A DNA stretch of 64,000 bases from Mycolicibacterium aubagnense (GTDB taxonomy: Bacteria; Actinomycetota; Actinomycetes; Mycobacteriales; Mycobacteriaceae), in the NCBI RefSeq assembly GCF_010730955.1, contig NZ_AP022577.1, positions 2,728,001 through 2,792,000 of the forward strand, written 5' to 3'. The position numbers and the translations under genes were made by a program. Of this stretch, positions 1 to 8,510 are shown one piece after another. Under the pieces are notes generated by a model. It was given only the letters and a program-made list of their open reading frames with translations. It was not told the DNA's origin and ran no database searches. Numbering within the stretch: the stretch's first letter is position 1; each line of letters opens with the position of its first letter.

Positions 1-46
1 TACCGGCCAGCACGGTCTGCACGTCGCGTTGTTCAATGGACGTCAC
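1..46 (-). CDS. hsaA: HsaA N-terminus (partial)
   Basis: Only the first 15 codons are in the window; the gene runs off the left edge. The reverse strand shows a GGAGG ribosome site, then a GTG start at 46 and the peptide MTSIEQRDVQTVLAG. This closely matches the remembered N-terminus of M. tuberculosis HsaA (Rv3570c), the flavin-dependent oxygenase subunit that hydroxylates 3-HSA in cholesterol ring degradation. Divergence from kshB is the same as in M. tuberculosis. The call rests on 15 residues plus synteny. Confidence 0.75.
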   Translation of the reverse strand, partial: MTSIEQRDVQTVLAG

Positions 47-83
47 GGGTTGCCTCCAGAGAGTGGTCGTCTAGACAGAAGAT

Positions 84-97
84 TAGAACACGTTACG
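84..97. promoter_or_regulatory. Degenerate KstR operator
   Basis: TAGAACACGTTACG fits the KstR pattern TnnAACnnGTTnnA except for the last base. It lies 38 bp upstream of the hsaA start, so it probably serves the hsaA side of the divergent promoter region. Confidence 0.5.
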
Positions 98-151
98 ATT
101 TGTGTCGAGCACGGTAGTCCTGCAGCAGGTAGACCCACAAAAGTGGCCATC

Positions 152-165
152 TATAACCTGTTCTA
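152..165. promoter_or_regulatory. KstR operator upstream of kshB
   Basis: TATAACCTGTTCTA is a full match to TnnAACnnGTTnnA, 31 bp upstream of the kshB start. It predicts de-repression of kshB by cholesterol-derived ligands. The regulator gene itself is at 8725-9330. Confidence 0.75.
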
Positions 166-196
166 GTTACCGACCACTGGCCGGAGTGAAAGAAGG

Positions 197-1270
197 GTGA
201 TGGGTGTGGACGAGCCGCTGGGCAGCCACGTGCTGGAACTTGTGGTGGCCGACGTCGTCGCAGAGACCGCGGACGCACGCGTGTTGGTGTTCGCGGTGCC
301 GAACGGCGCCGGCGACCCTGTGATCCCGCCCGACCGGCTGAAGTACTCCCCCGGTCAGTTCCTGACCCTGCGCGTCCCGAGTACCCGCACCGGGTCCGTG
401 GCCCGCTGCTATTCGCTGTGCAGCTCGCCGTACGCCGACGAGGCGCTGACCGTCGCGGTCAAGCGCACCGCGGACGGCTACGCATCGAACTGGCTGTGCG
501 ACAACGCGCACGTCGGTATGCGCATCCACGTGTTGGCACCGTCCGGCACCTTCGTCCCCAAGAATCTGGACGCCGACTTCCTTCTGCTGGCCGGCGGCAG
601 CGGCATCACCCCGATGCTGTCGATCCTCAAGTCCGCATTGTCGGAGGGCACCGGCAAGGTGACGCTGTTCTACGCCAACCGCGACGAGAAGTCGGTGATC
701 TTCAGCAAGGCCCTGCGTGAGCTGACCTCGCTGTATCCCGACCGGCTGTCCGTCGTGCACTGGCTGGAGTCGGTGCAGGGACTGCCCAACCCGACCATCC
801 TGGCCACGCAGCTGGCGCCCTATGTCGAGCGCGAGGCCTTCATCTGTGGCCCGGCGCCGTTCATGGCCGCCACCGAGGAAGCGCTGCTCAAATCCGGCGC
901 CGACAAGAGCAATGTCCATCTCGAGGTGTTCCAGTCACTGGACTCCGACCCGTTCGCCGCCGTCGTGCTCGCCGAAGATGACAGCGATGAGGGCCCGGCG
1001 ACCGCAATCGTCACGCTCGACGGCGAGACGCACGAACTGCGGTGGCCGCGCAATGCCGTGCTGCTCGACGTGCTGCTCGACAAGGGACTGGACGCACCGT
1101 TCTCCTGCCGAGAGGGGCACTGCGGCGCATGTGCGGTGCTGATGAAGAAGGGCGATGTCGACATGGCGATCAACGACGTGCTGGAGCCGTCCGACCTCGA
1201 AGAGGGCCTCATCCTCGGTTGCCAAGCGGTGCCGAAGACGGATTCCGTCGAAGTCACCTACGACGAGTAG
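197..1270 (+). CDS. kshB: 3-ketosteroid-9-alpha-monooxygenase reductase KshB
   Basis: KshB passes electrons from NADH through FAD and a 2Fe-2S centre to the KshA oxygenase, which opens the steroid B ring in cholesterol catabolism; it is cytoplasmic. The 357 residues read as a ferredoxin-NADP reductase-like module with the FAD motif RCYSLCSS (near residue 75) and a GGSGITP nucleotide segment. A C-terminal plant-type ferredoxin domain follows, with cysteines in CREGHCGAC and a later GCQ. The sequence is collinear with M. tuberculosis Rv3571 throughout. GTG 197 follows a GGAG at 10 bp; ATG 200 and GTG 206 are alternatives. A KstR site lies just upstream. Confidence 0.95.
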   Translation: MMGVDEPLGSHVLELVVADVVAETADARVLVFAVPNGAGDPVIPPDRLKYSPGQFLTLRVPSTRTGSVARCYSLCSSPYADEALTVAVKRTADGYASNWLCDNAHVGMRIHVLAPSGTFVPKNLDADFLLLAGGSGITPMLSILKSALSEGTGKVTLFYANRDEKSVIFSKALRELTSLYPDRLSVVHWLESVQGLPNPTILATQLAPYVEREAFICGPAPFMAATEEALLKSGADKSNVHLEVFQSLDSDPFAAVVLAEDDSDEGPATAIVTLDGETHELRWPRNAVLLDVLLDKGLDAPFSCREGHCGACAVLMKKGDVDMAINDVLEPSDLEEGLILGCQAVPKTDSVEVTYDE

Positions 1271-1286
1271 CGAACGGATTAGTTTC

Positions 1287-1865
1287 TTGACTGTGAACCG
1301 GCTTACTGCAGCAAGTGCGGCCGCTGTGCTGACCGCAACCGCCCTGATGTCCCCCGTGACAGCTGCTGCCGCGGTCAATTCGGCCGACGCATTCGTGCCG
1401 GTCGACGACGGCACCAAGATCCAGATTCACGTCACCGCGAACTGCGCCGGTGGTGCGTGCACGTTCAACACCGCCACCAACCTGGTGGTCGGGGGCAACC
1501 CGGTCCCGCTGCCGCCGAACACCTGGGCGCGCGAGAACATCACGCTGCGCAGCTCCAACCGCGATGTGTACCAGGATGTCTCGTACAGCGCGCCGACCGG
1601 CGCCCCGCCCATCAACCGCGGCTCATGGAATGGCCCGGTGAATTCGCGGCAGCTCAAGTCACAGAACAGCGCGCTCGTGTCGGTCACTTTCAACGGCGGC
1701 GGCACGTTCGAGGAATTCGCAGTCGACGGCACCTCACTGCCGCTCGACGTGCGGACCGGTCGGCCGAACACCGATGCCAATTTCATTGCGTGCGCGGACA
1801 TTCAGGTCACCTACCCCGGAGTGAACCTCACGACGCCGACCGCGTGCGCCACCACTCACTTCTGA
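1287..1865 (+). CDS. Secreted protein of unknown function (Rv3572-like)
   Basis: This gene starts 16 bp after kshB, in the position of M. tuberculosis Rv3572. The N-terminus (TVNRLTAASAAAVLTATALM) is a signal peptide ending in an Ala-rich cleavage region around residue 30. The mature part of about 160 residues has cysteines in NCAGGACTF and later CAD and ACATTHF, suggesting disulfides outside the membrane. I recognise no enzyme motif. TTG 1287 is preferred because ACGGA lies 7 bp upstream; GTG 1293 is possible. Close spacing implies co-transcription with kshB, but a steroid role is only inferred from position. Confidence 0.75.
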   Translation: MTVNRLTAASAAAVLTATALMSPVTAAAAVNSADAFVPVDDGTKIQIHVTANCAGGACTFNTATNLVVGGNPVPLPPNTWARENITLRSSNRDVYQDVSYSAPTGAPPINRGSWNGPVNSRQLKSQNSALVSVTFNGGGTFEEFAVDGTSLPLDVRTGRPNTDANFIACADIQVTYPGVNLTTPTACATTHF

Positions 1866-1918
1866 GCCACCGAAAGTGAAGTAGATCGCGAACTTTCGCG
1901 ATTTCTTCGGCATCTGGT

Positions 1919-2380
1919 TCACGTTCGGCGGTCGGTCGCGTCCAACAGATCACTGAGCCGCTGCAGCGCGTCGACGACGCCGTCGACTTCGTCGACCCCG
2001 AAGGCCTCGTCGATATAGCCGTTGACGGTGGTAAGCGCAGCATCAAGGCGCCGAAGGGCATCGGTACCGGATTCGGTTGGCCACAGCTCCCAGGCGCGGC
2101 CGTCACGGTCGCTGATTCTTCGTTCGACGAATCCCGCCTTCTCCAGGCGGGAGACCATCGCCGTGACGGCCGACTCACGCTGGCCGAGTTGGGCCGCGAT
2201 GAGCGACTGGCGGCATCCGGCTTGGCTCTCGATCAGCATCAGCGCCGCGGCCTGCGCCGTGGAGATGCCCGCCCCGTCGATGAACAACCGGTCGGCGGTG
2301 GTGCGCAGCCGCTGGGCCGCGGCCTGCAGATGGAAATACGCGCGCCGCCGACCTGCCGGTGATCTGTTCTTCGAAGCCAC
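1919..2380 (-). CDS. MarR-family transcriptional regulator
   Basis: A 153-residue winged-helix protein. The segment SLIAAQLGQRESAVTAMVSRLEKAGFVERRISDRDGRAWELWPT is a typical MarR recognition helix plus wing. It is divergent from the amidohydrolase gene, with a perfect 22-bp palindrome between them, so autoregulation and control of the neighbour are likely. The GTG start at 2380 lies only 10 bp from the palindrome and has no properly spaced Shine-Dalgarno sequence, which may mean a leaderless message. The ligand is unknown. Confidence 0.85.
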   Translation of the reverse strand: MASKNRSPAGRRRAYFHLQAAAQRLRTTADRLFIDGAGISTAQAAALMLIESQAGCRQSLIAAQLGQRESAVTAMVSRLEKAGFVERRISDRDGRAWELWPTESGTDALRRLDAALTTVNGYIDEAFGVDEVDGVVDALQRLSDLLDATDRRT

Positions 2381-2389
2381 CCTTGCATT

Positions 2390-2411
2390 ATTACTTCACT
2401 AGTGAAGTAAT
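2390..2411. promoter_or_regulatory. Perfect 22-bp palindrome, probable MarR operator
   Basis: Arms ATTACTTCACT and AGTGAAGTAAT are exactly complementary and centred at 2400/2401. The palindrome fills almost all of the 37-bp gap between the divergent marR and amidohydrolase starts, so a bound dimer would block both promoters. Confidence 0.8.
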
Positions 2412-2417
2412 GGAACG

Positions 2418-3230
2418 ATGACACGAGTGATCGACGCGTGGTCCCAACACCCAAATGAGGTGTTCGTGCGCCAGCCCTGGCTACAGCCGTTGCTGCGCTG
2501 GACCCGCCAAGAAGACCTGCCGGCGTTGCCCATCGACGTCACGCTCAAAGCGATGGACGACGCCGGCGTCGAGAAGTCGTTGTTGTGCGCCTGGGTCGGG
2601 CCGTGCGGGCCGCTGATCGACAATGACGAGACGGCGGCGCACGTACGGGCGCACCCAGACCGTTTCGCGGGCGTCGCCTCCGTGGACTTGACGCGGCCCG
2701 TCGAAGCCGTGCGTGAATTACGCCGTGCGGTAACCGATCTCGGCATGGTGGCATTGCGTGTCGTGCCGTGGCTGTGGAACCTGCCACCCAACGACCGCCG
2801 TTACTATCCGCTGCTGCAGACCTGCGCCGAACTCGGTATCCCGTTCTGCACGCAGATCGGGCACGCCGGGCCGCTGTGCCCGTCCGAGCCCGGCCGGCCG
2901 ATCCCCTACCTCGAGACGGTCCTTCTCGAATTCCCCGAACTGGTGGTCATCGGTGGTCATGTCGGCGCACCGTGGATAGACGAAGTGCTGTTCCTGGCCA
3001 AGAAGTTTCCGAACTTCTACATCGACACCTCGGCCTATGCCGTGCATCGCCTGCCCCCGGCGCTGGTGGATTACCTGCGCGGATCCGGCCGCACCCGAGT
3101 ACTTTTCGGGACCAACTGGCCGATGCTGTCCGCACAGCGGTGCCTGGAAAGACTCGACGAGTTGAGCCTCGACACCGAGGCGCGCGAACTCTATCTCGGC
3201 GGGAATGCCGCCCGGGTTTTCGGCGTCTGA
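2418..3230 (+). CDS. Amidohydrolase-2 family protein
   Basis: A 270-residue TIM-barrel protein of the ACMSD/amidohydrolase-2 type. Family-like segments are IDAWSQHP at the N-terminus, QIGHAG and VIGGHVGAPW in the middle, and LFGTNWPM near the end. The usual first-strand HxH pair is reduced to one His, and the usual FGSDWP aspartate is Asn here, so metal binding may differ from classic decarboxylases. The substrate cannot be told. The gene is controlled, by inference, by the divergent MarR protein. Its last 40 bp overlap the convergent SRPBCC gene. Confidence 0.8.
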   Translation: MTRVIDAWSQHPNEVFVRQPWLQPLLRWTRQEDLPALPIDVTLKAMDDAGVEKSLLCAWVGPCGPLIDNDETAAHVRAHPDRFAGVASVDLTRPVEAVRELRRAVTDLGMVALRVVPWLWNLPPNDRRYYPLLQTCAELGIPFCTQIGHAGPLCPSEPGRPIPYLETVLLEFPELVVIGGHVGAPWIDEVLFLAKKFPNFYIDTSAYAVHRLPPALVDYLRGSGRTRVLFGTNWPMLSAQRCLERLDELSLDTEARELYLGGNAARVFGV

Positions 3231-3679
3231 CGCCCCGACTGTTCGCGAATCAGCTTGTGCCACCGGCGATGCCGGTACCGAAAGATGCCGGCCGCGCCGA
3301 GGGCGACCAGGCCGGTGAACCACCCGGCGTCGATCTCGATGGTGTCGGCGTAGCGGCAGCGCCCCGGGCCGGTGGGCTCGACATGGAGCGTGTGATTCCA
3401 CGATTTGATCCGCCCGCCGTACTCATGCGTGCGAATGGTGTGTGTGGCATGGTCGACCGACAGCACCTCGATGGTGTGCCGATATGCGGGCAGCACGTGA
3501 AAAGCCAGGAGCCAGCCGGCCCCTCGTTCGCCTGCCTGCAACGGCTCAGTGCGGCCGGCGAGCGCCGGCACCCCGAACAGGCCGCGACACACGTACAGGA
3601 ACGTCGCCGGCAGCTGCATGGCGTGCCATACGCGTTCGAGATCGGCATCCAGTTCGGACTCGATGTGCACCTTCTTCAC
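3191..3679 (-). CDS. SRPBCC-superfamily protein
   Basis: The 162-residue protein begins KKVHIESELDADLERVWHAMQLPATFLYVC, the opening strand and helix of a START/SRPBCC fold; HTLHVEPTGPGRCRYADTIEIDAGWFTGLVA is the matching C-terminal part. Such proteins bind hydrophobic ligands, and none can be named here. GTG 3679 is chosen because AAAGGAG lies 7 bp upstream; an in-frame start further upstream lacks this. The C-terminus is basic (RYRHRRWHKLIRE). It is divergent from a TetR gene that may regulate it, and its 3' end overlaps the amidohydrolase gene tail to tail. Confidence 0.75.
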   Translation of the reverse strand: MKKVHIESELDADLERVWHAMQLPATFLYVCRGLFGVPALAGRTEPLQAGERGAGWLLAFHVLPAYRHTIEVLSVDHATHTIRTHEYGGRIKSWNHTLHVEPTGPGRCRYADTIEIDAGWFTGLVALGAAGIFRYRHRRWHKLIREQSGRQTPKTRAAFPPR

Positions 3680-3696
3680 GGCGACGCTCCTTTGAG

Positions 3697-3710
3697 TTAG
3701 GGTCACCTAA
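3697..3710. promoter_or_regulatory. Inverted repeat between SRPBCC and tetR genes
   Basis: TTAGG-N4-CCTAA lies between the divergent SRPBCC and TetR genes, close to the SRPBCC start. It could be the operator of that TetR protein. It is short, so chance is not excluded. Confidence 0.4.
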
Positions 3711-3763
3711 TCATCGACCGGCGAGAAGCCGGTGACTACTCGCTTTTTCGCGCGGAGGTGACC

Positions 3764-4381
3764 GTGGCACCACCGGACCGGTTTCGCGCCCGCAAGCAGC
3801 CCAAACAACAACGGTCAGTCGAGACTCGGCAGCGAATCCTCGAAGCCGCTGCTCACGTTTTCGCGGAGTTCGGCTACCGCGGCGGCACCACCAATCGCAT
3901 TGCCGAGGCGGCGAGTATGTCGATCGGCTCGCTCTACCAGTACTTTCCGAACAAAGACGCAATCCTTGTCGCGCTCACCGATGCTCACGTCGATGCCGGG
4001 ACGACGCTATTGGCGGCCCGGGTGGCAGCGGGACTGCCGTCCACGCTGGAGGGCCAACTTCGGCTGTTCACGCGCGCGACCATCGACAACCACCGCGACA
4101 ATCCGCAGCTGCACCAGGTGCTGTTCGCGGAGGCGCCGCGGTCACCGGCGCTACTGGCCCGGCTGCGCGACGCCGAGGAATCCGCGGTGGCGACGGCGCA
4201 CGAGCTCTTGGCTCAGCATCCCGAAATTCGCGTCCCCGATCTGAAATTCGCCGCGCGGATGACGGTCGCGACCATCGAGTCGCTGACTCACCGCCTCATC
4301 GCCTGCGCGGATCCCGCCGATCCACAACTGCTGGAGGATTCGACCGTCTCGATGCTGGCGACATATCTGCGAGGCCAGTAG
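3764..4381 (+). CDS. TetR-family transcriptional regulator
   Basis: The N-terminal helix-turn-helix ILEAAAHVFAEFGYRGGTTNRIAEAASMSIGSLYQYFPNKDAIL is canonical TetR. The C-terminal domain of about 140 residues is the ligand/dimer part. GTG 3764 is preferred over GTG 3758 because GGAGG at 3754-3758 then has proper spacing. Divergence from the SRPBCC gene suggests local control. The stop is 1 bp from the convergent transporter gene. The ligand is unknown. Confidence 0.85.
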   Translation: MAPPDRFRARKQPKQQRSVETRQRILEAAAHVFAEFGYRGGTTNRIAEAASMSIGSLYQYFPNKDAILVALTDAHVDAGTTLLAARVAAGLPSTLEGQLRLFTRATIDNHRDNPQLHQVLFAEAPRSPALLARLRDAEESAVATAHELLAQHPEIRVPDLKFAARMTVATIESLTHRLIACADPADPQLLEDSTVSMLATYLRGQ

Positions 4382-4382
4382 T

Positions 4383-5387
4383 TCAGCTCTGCGCGACCGC
4401 CAGCTCTTGTCGCTGTTCCTCGGCCGCGGCCTGCCGTCCCCAGCGCCCGGCCAACGTCGCGCAGGTAATCAGCTGGATCTGGTGAAAGATCATCAGCGGC
4501 AACACAATCAGGCCCACCGGGTGCCCGGCGAACAACACCGTGGCCATTGGCAGCCCGGTAGCGAGGCTCTTCTTCGATCCACAGAAGATGATCACGATGC
4601 GGTCAGCGCGGTCGAACTTCAATAGCCGCGCCACCCCTGCCGTAATACCCAGCACCACCGCCAGCAGCACCACACTGACGGCAATCACCGCGAGCACGTT
4701 GGTGACCTTCATGCCGGTCCAAATATGTTCGGCCATCCCCGCACTGAACGCTGCGTAGACCACCAGGTAGACCGAGCCACGGTCGACGACCTTGGTGAGG
4801 GTGGTGTGGGCCAGCACCCTGTGCAGCTTGGACCGCAGTAGCTGACCGGCGAGGAACGGCAGCAGCAGCTGCACGACGATCTCCAGGATCGAGTTCGCCG
4901 ACACCGTGGCGGCGCCGGTGGTCGTCATGAGCAGGCCCACCAACAACGGGGTGAGGAAGATGCCCAACAGGTTCGACGCCGATGCGCTCACGACGGCCGC
5001 TGCGACGTTGCCGCGAGCGATCGAGGTGAACGCGATGGACGACTGCACCGTGGACGGCAGCAGACACAGATACAGCATGCCGGTGTAGAGCTCGTCGGTC
5101 AGCATCGACGGCACCAGCAGCTTCATGGCCAGTCCGAGCAGCGGGAACAGGACAAAGGTCGCGGCCAGCACCGTGGTGTGCAGCCGCCAGTGCTTGAGCC
5201 CCTCAAGCGCCTCACGCGGGTGCAGGCGGGTGCCGTACAGCAGGAACAGCACAGCGATCGCGACCTTGGTCGCCGTCTCGACGGCCTGACCGGCGTCGCC
5301 GCGGGCCGGAAGCAGCACACCGATGGCCATTGCGGCGAACAGGCCCAGCAGGAAGCCATCGATCCGGAGTTTGGCGAGCATGTTCAC
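4383..5387 (-). CDS. Bile acid:sodium symporter family (YfeH-type) transporter
   Basis: A 334-residue membrane protein with about ten hydrophobic segments. Family features are LPSTVQSSIAFTSIARGNVAAAVVSASASNLLG (the crossed helix region) and CGSKKSLATGLPMATVLF. This places it in the SBF-like/YfeH branch of the bile acid:sodium symporter superfamily, whose members move organic anions or small acids with Na+. The substrate is unknown. A LysR gene is divergent 68 bp away. The nearby steroid genes invite, but do not prove, a sterol-related substrate. Confidence 0.85.
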   Translation of the reverse strand: MNMLAKLRIDGFLLGLFAAMAIGVLLPARGDAGQAVETATKVAIAVLFLLYGTRLHPREALEGLKHWRLHTTVLAATFVLFPLLGLAMKLLVPSMLTDELYTGMLYLCLLPSTVQSSIAFTSIARGNVAAAVVSASASNLLGIFLTPLLVGLLMTTTGAATVSANSILEIVVQLLLPFLAGQLLRSKLHRVLAHTTLTKVVDRGSVYLVVYAAFSAGMAEHIWTGMKVTNVLAVIAVSVVLLAVVLGITAGVARLLKFDRADRIVIIFCGSKKSLATGLPMATVLFAGHPVGLIVLPLMIFHQIQLITCATLAGRWGRQAAAEEQRQELAVAQS

Positions 5388-5434
5388 CGGACAAACGTAC
5401 TGTCGCAGCCACTCATAGCGATAGGCGATGGATT

Positions 5435-5456
5435 CGATATATCTAAACGGATATCG
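5435..5456. promoter_or_regulatory. Inverted repeat CGATAT-N10-ATATCG
   Basis: The repeat lies between the divergent transporter and LysR genes and touches the lysR start. Spacing and symmetry fit a LysR-type autoregulatory box. It would also control the transporter promoter. Confidence 0.5.
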
Positions 5457-6313
5457 TGATGAATATGTTGGATCCCGAACTGCTGCGGACCTTCCTCGCA
5501 GTCGAGCGCGCCGATGGATTCACGGCCGCCGGACGGCTGCTGGGGCTCCGCCAGTCAACCGTCAGCGGACATATCTCCCGCTTGGAGCAGGCCGTCGGCC
5601 GCGAGCTGTTCCGGCGCGACACCCGCAATCTGGCTCTCACTGCCGACGGCGCGGCGATGGTCGGCTTCGCCCGCGACATCCTGGACGCGCAAACCAAGGC
5701 CGACCGCTATTTCTCCGAATCCCAACCCACCGGCCTGATCCGCCTGGGCGCCTCCGACGATCTGGTCGGCCGGATGCTCTCCGACGTGCTGGTCGAGTTC
5801 AGGCGGTCCTATCCCGGCGTCGACCTGGAGCTGGTGGTGGGCCTGAGCGAGAACCTCAAAACCCGAATGGCTGCAGGCGAATTGGACCTCATGGTGGCCA
5901 AACGGCTGCCCGGCGAGCAACACGGCGAGCTGCTGTGGCGGGACCGCCTGGTGTGGGCCGGGCGGCCCGGGCTGACCGACATCCCCGACCCGGTACCGAT
6001 CGTGACCTATCCACCGCCGAGCCTGACCCGACACATCGCGCTACGCGAACTGGAACGCGAGCGCCGCGCCTGGCGCATCGCGTGCGTCAGCGACAGCCTG
6101 CTCGGCCTGCAGGCCGCGGCACTCGCCGGGCTCGGCATCATCGCGCATTCCGAATCGGTTCTGCCGCAGGGCCTTCAACCGATCACCGACGGCCGACTTC
6201 CCCGTCTGGGGCACCTGGAATTCGTTCTGCTGCACCGGCGCAGTACGCCGTCCGACGCCGAAGTGGCCCTGCACGACGCGATCGTCGCCGGCGCACACCG
6301 TATGCGGCGTTGA
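5456..6313 (+). CDS. LysR-family transcriptional regulator
   Basis: The N-terminal winged helix LLRTFLAVERADGFTAAGRLLGLRQSTVSGHISRLEQAVGRELFRRD is diagnostic for LysR. Residues from about 90 form a periplasmic-binding-like effector domain (GLIRLGASDDLVGRMLSDVLVEF onward). It is 285 residues, a typical length. It probably controls the divergent bile-acid-symporter-type gene. The start is uncertain: GTG 5456 and ATG 5459 both touch the inverted repeat, so the message may be leaderless. Confidence 0.88.
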   Translation: MMNMLDPELLRTFLAVERADGFTAAGRLLGLRQSTVSGHISRLEQAVGRELFRRDTRNLALTADGAAMVGFARDILDAQTKADRYFSESQPTGLIRLGASDDLVGRMLSDVLVEFRRSYPGVDLELVVGLSENLKTRMAAGELDLMVAKRLPGEQHGELLWRDRLVWAGRPGLTDIPDPVPIVTYPPPSLTRHIALRELERERRAWRIACVSDSLLGLQAAALAGLGIIAHSESVLPQGLQPITDGRLPRLGHLEFVLLHRRSTPSDAEVALHDAIVAGAHRMRR

Positions 6314-6327
6314 CGGAGCAGGGGCCG

Positions 6328-8457
6328 CTAGCGCGGCAGGCCCAGCAGTCGCTCGCCGGCCACGGTCAGCAGAATCTGCTCGGTACCACCGGCGATGGAC
6401 AGGCAACGGGTGTTGAGGAAGTACCGGACGTCCGGAGAATCCTGGATGCCCGACCCGTCGTGGGCGTCCATGATGGTCTCGGCCAGCGCCTGGCGGTAGC
6501 GCACGCCGATGAGCTTGCGCACACTCGACGGAGCTCCCGGATCGTGGCCACCGACGGCCATCTGCGCCGTCAGCTGATCCAGCAGCGAACCCACCTGGGC
6601 CGCAACGATCAGCGCACCAAGGCGTTCCGCGTGAGCGGCGTCCAGTTCCCGGTCGCCGAGCACGTCCAGCAGGTGCTCCATGCCCTTGTCCAGTGCGCCA
6701 CCGGCGGCCATGGCGACGCGCTCGTTGGCCAGTGTGGTGCGGGCCAGCGCCCAACCGCCGTCGACAGGGCCGATAACACAGTCGTCCGGCACGAACAGGT
6801 CGTCCAGGAACACCTCGTTGAACAGCGCCTCACCGGTGATCTCCCGGAGCGGGCGAATGTCGATGCCGGGCGAGCTCATGTCGACGACGAAATAAGTGAT
6901 GCCCTTGTGCTTCGGCGCGTCAGGGTTGGTGCGCGCCAAGCAGATTCCCCAGTTGGCGCGATGCGCGTTGGAGGTCCACACCTTCTGGCCCGTCAGCTTC
7001 CAACCGCCGTCGACCTTGACGGCCTTGGTCCTCAGAGCCGCCAGGTCGGAGCCCGCGCCCGGCTCGGAGAACAGCTGGCACCAGTACACGTCGCCGGTCA
7101 GGGTGCCCGGGATGAAGCGGTCGATCTGCTCGGGCGTGCCGTGGCCCAGGATGGTCGGCGCGGCCCACCAGCCGATCGAAATGTCCGGGCGCACAACGCT
7201 TGCGGCGCTGAGCTCATCATCGATCACCAGCTGCTCACCCGGCGACGCGGAGCGACCGTACGGCGCGGGCCAGTGCGGAGCCATCAGTCCGGCCTCGGCC
7301 AATGCGGCCTGGTGCTTCTCGACGGGGAGCGCGGCGATCTGGGCGACCACGGCGGCGATCTCGGGACGGATCGTCTCCGCCTCGCCGGTATCGACATGCA
7401 GCTGACGGCGCAGCCCCGAACGGGTCAGCGCGGCCACCCGGCGCAACCAGCTGCCGTGGCCGCCGAGAATCTGGGCGGTGGCGTACGCGCGGCGCAGGTA
7501 CAGGTGCGCGTCGTGCTCCCAGGTGAAGCCGATGCCACCGAGCACCTGAATGCAGTCGCGCCCATTGTGTTTCGCGGCATCGATGGCGGCGGCAGCAGCC
7601 ACGGCGGCGGCGATGGAGAGTTGTTCGGCGTCACCGTCTGAGACAGCACAGACGGCGGCCTCGGCGACGTCGCTCGCGGCCACCGCAACCTGCTGCGAAC
7701 GCAGCAACATCTCGGCGCACATGTGTTTGACGGCCTGGAAGCTGCCGATCGGCTTGCCGAACTGCTCACGCACCTTGGCGTAGTCGGCGGCTGTCTCCAG
7801 CTGCCAGCGGGCCAGGCCCGCGGCCTCGGCGGCCAGCACGGTCACGGCCAGGTCGGCGACCGGGGCATCGATGACGGTCGCCGCGGCGCCGCGGCATTCG
7901 ACACGGGCCAACGGGCGAGAGAAGTCGGTGGCCTCGAGCGGCGTGACGGTGACGGCGGACGCGGTGGCGTCGACCAGCAGCCAGACGTCGCCTGCCGGCA
8001 GGATCAGCAGCCCGTCGGGCAAGGCACCCAGCACGAACTTGGCGGTGCCGGTGGCGGACTGGCCGTCGAAGACGATGTCTGAGCTCAGCGCCAGACCGGC
8101 GGTGCGCTGACCGGACACCAGCGCCTCGAGCAGCGCGGCGTCGGTGATCACCAGAGTTGCCAGGGCGGTCGTGGCGACCGGTCCGGGAACCAGCGCGGCA
8201 GCGGCTTCGTCGACCATCACGCAGAGATCAGCAATGGATCCGCCGGCTCCGCCGAGGTCCTCGGGGACCGCGACGCCGAAGGTCCCTAGTTCGACCAGAC
8301 CGTCATACGGGCCGCGCCAAGAATCAGCGGAACCCCCCGCTCCGGCTTCCAAAGCCCGGACCGCGGCGATGGAACCCGACGCGAGGGCCCAGCTACGGAC
8401 CATTTCGCGGACCTCGGCCCGCTCGGAGTCGATAGTTGTGGAAGTGATGGACACCAT
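6328..8457 (-). CDS. fadE34: Acyl-CoA dehydrogenase FadE34
   Basis: A 709-residue protein with two acyl-CoA-dehydrogenase-like halves in tandem. The first runs to about residue 345 (EQFGKPIGSFQAVKHM, IQVLGGIGFTWEHDAHLYLRRA). The second runs to the end (CQLFSEPGAGSDLAALRTKA, GQKVWTSNAHRANWGICLART, SIAGGTEQILLTVAGERLLGLPR). It matches M. tuberculosis FadE34 (Rv3573c) in length and position; FadE34-type enzymes dehydrogenate steroid side-chain CoA esters. An AGGAG sits just before the ATG at 8457; the next codon, GTG, is an alternative start. A perfect KstR operator lies 40 bp upstream, between it and kstR. Confidence 0.93.
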   Translation of the reverse strand: MVSITSTTIDSERAEVREMVRSWALASGSIAAVRALEAGAGGSADSWRGPYDGLVELGTFGVAVPEDLGGAGGSIADLCVMVDEAAAALVPGPVATTALATLVITDAALLEALVSGQRTAGLALSSDIVFDGQSATGTAKFVLGALPDGLLILPAGDVWLLVDATASAVTVTPLEATDFSRPLARVECRGAAATVIDAPVADLAVTVLAAEAAGLARWQLETAADYAKVREQFGKPIGSFQAVKHMCAEMLLRSQQVAVAASDVAEAAVCAVSDGDAEQLSIAAAVAAAAAIDAAKHNGRDCIQVLGGIGFTWEHDAHLYLRRAYATAQILGGHGSWLRRVAALTRSGLRRQLHVDTGEAETIRPEIAAVVAQIAALPVEKHQAALAEAGLMAPHWPAPYGRSASPGEQLVIDDELSAASVVRPDISIGWWAAPTILGHGTPEQIDRFIPGTLTGDVYWCQLFSEPGAGSDLAALRTKAVKVDGGWKLTGQKVWTSNAHRANWGICLARTNPDAPKHKGITYFVVDMSSPGIDIRPLREITGEALFNEVFLDDLFVPDDCVIGPVDGGWALARTTLANERVAMAAGGALDKGMEHLLDVLGDRELDAAHAERLGALIVAAQVGSLLDQLTAQMAVGGHDPGAPSSVRKLIGVRYRQALAETIMDAHDGSGIQDSPDVRYFLNTRCLSIAGGTEQILLTVAGERLLGLPR

Positions 8458-8496
8458 GCGCTCCTAGCGTTTGGGCGAGAAGAACACGCTTCTCAC

Positions 8497-8510
8497 TAGA
8501 ACGTGTTCTA
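8497..8510. promoter_or_regulatory. KstR operator between fadE34 and kstR
   Basis: TAGAACGTGTTCTA is a perfect palindrome and a full match to TnnAACnnGTTnnA. It lies between the divergent fadE34 and kstR genes, so it should mediate KstR autoregulation and fadE34 repression. Confidence 0.85.

Noticed and set aside
5428..7641. 737-codon frame across lysR and fadE34
   Set aside because: Overlaps two recognised genes in other frames and reads as Arg/Pro/Gly-rich nonsense.
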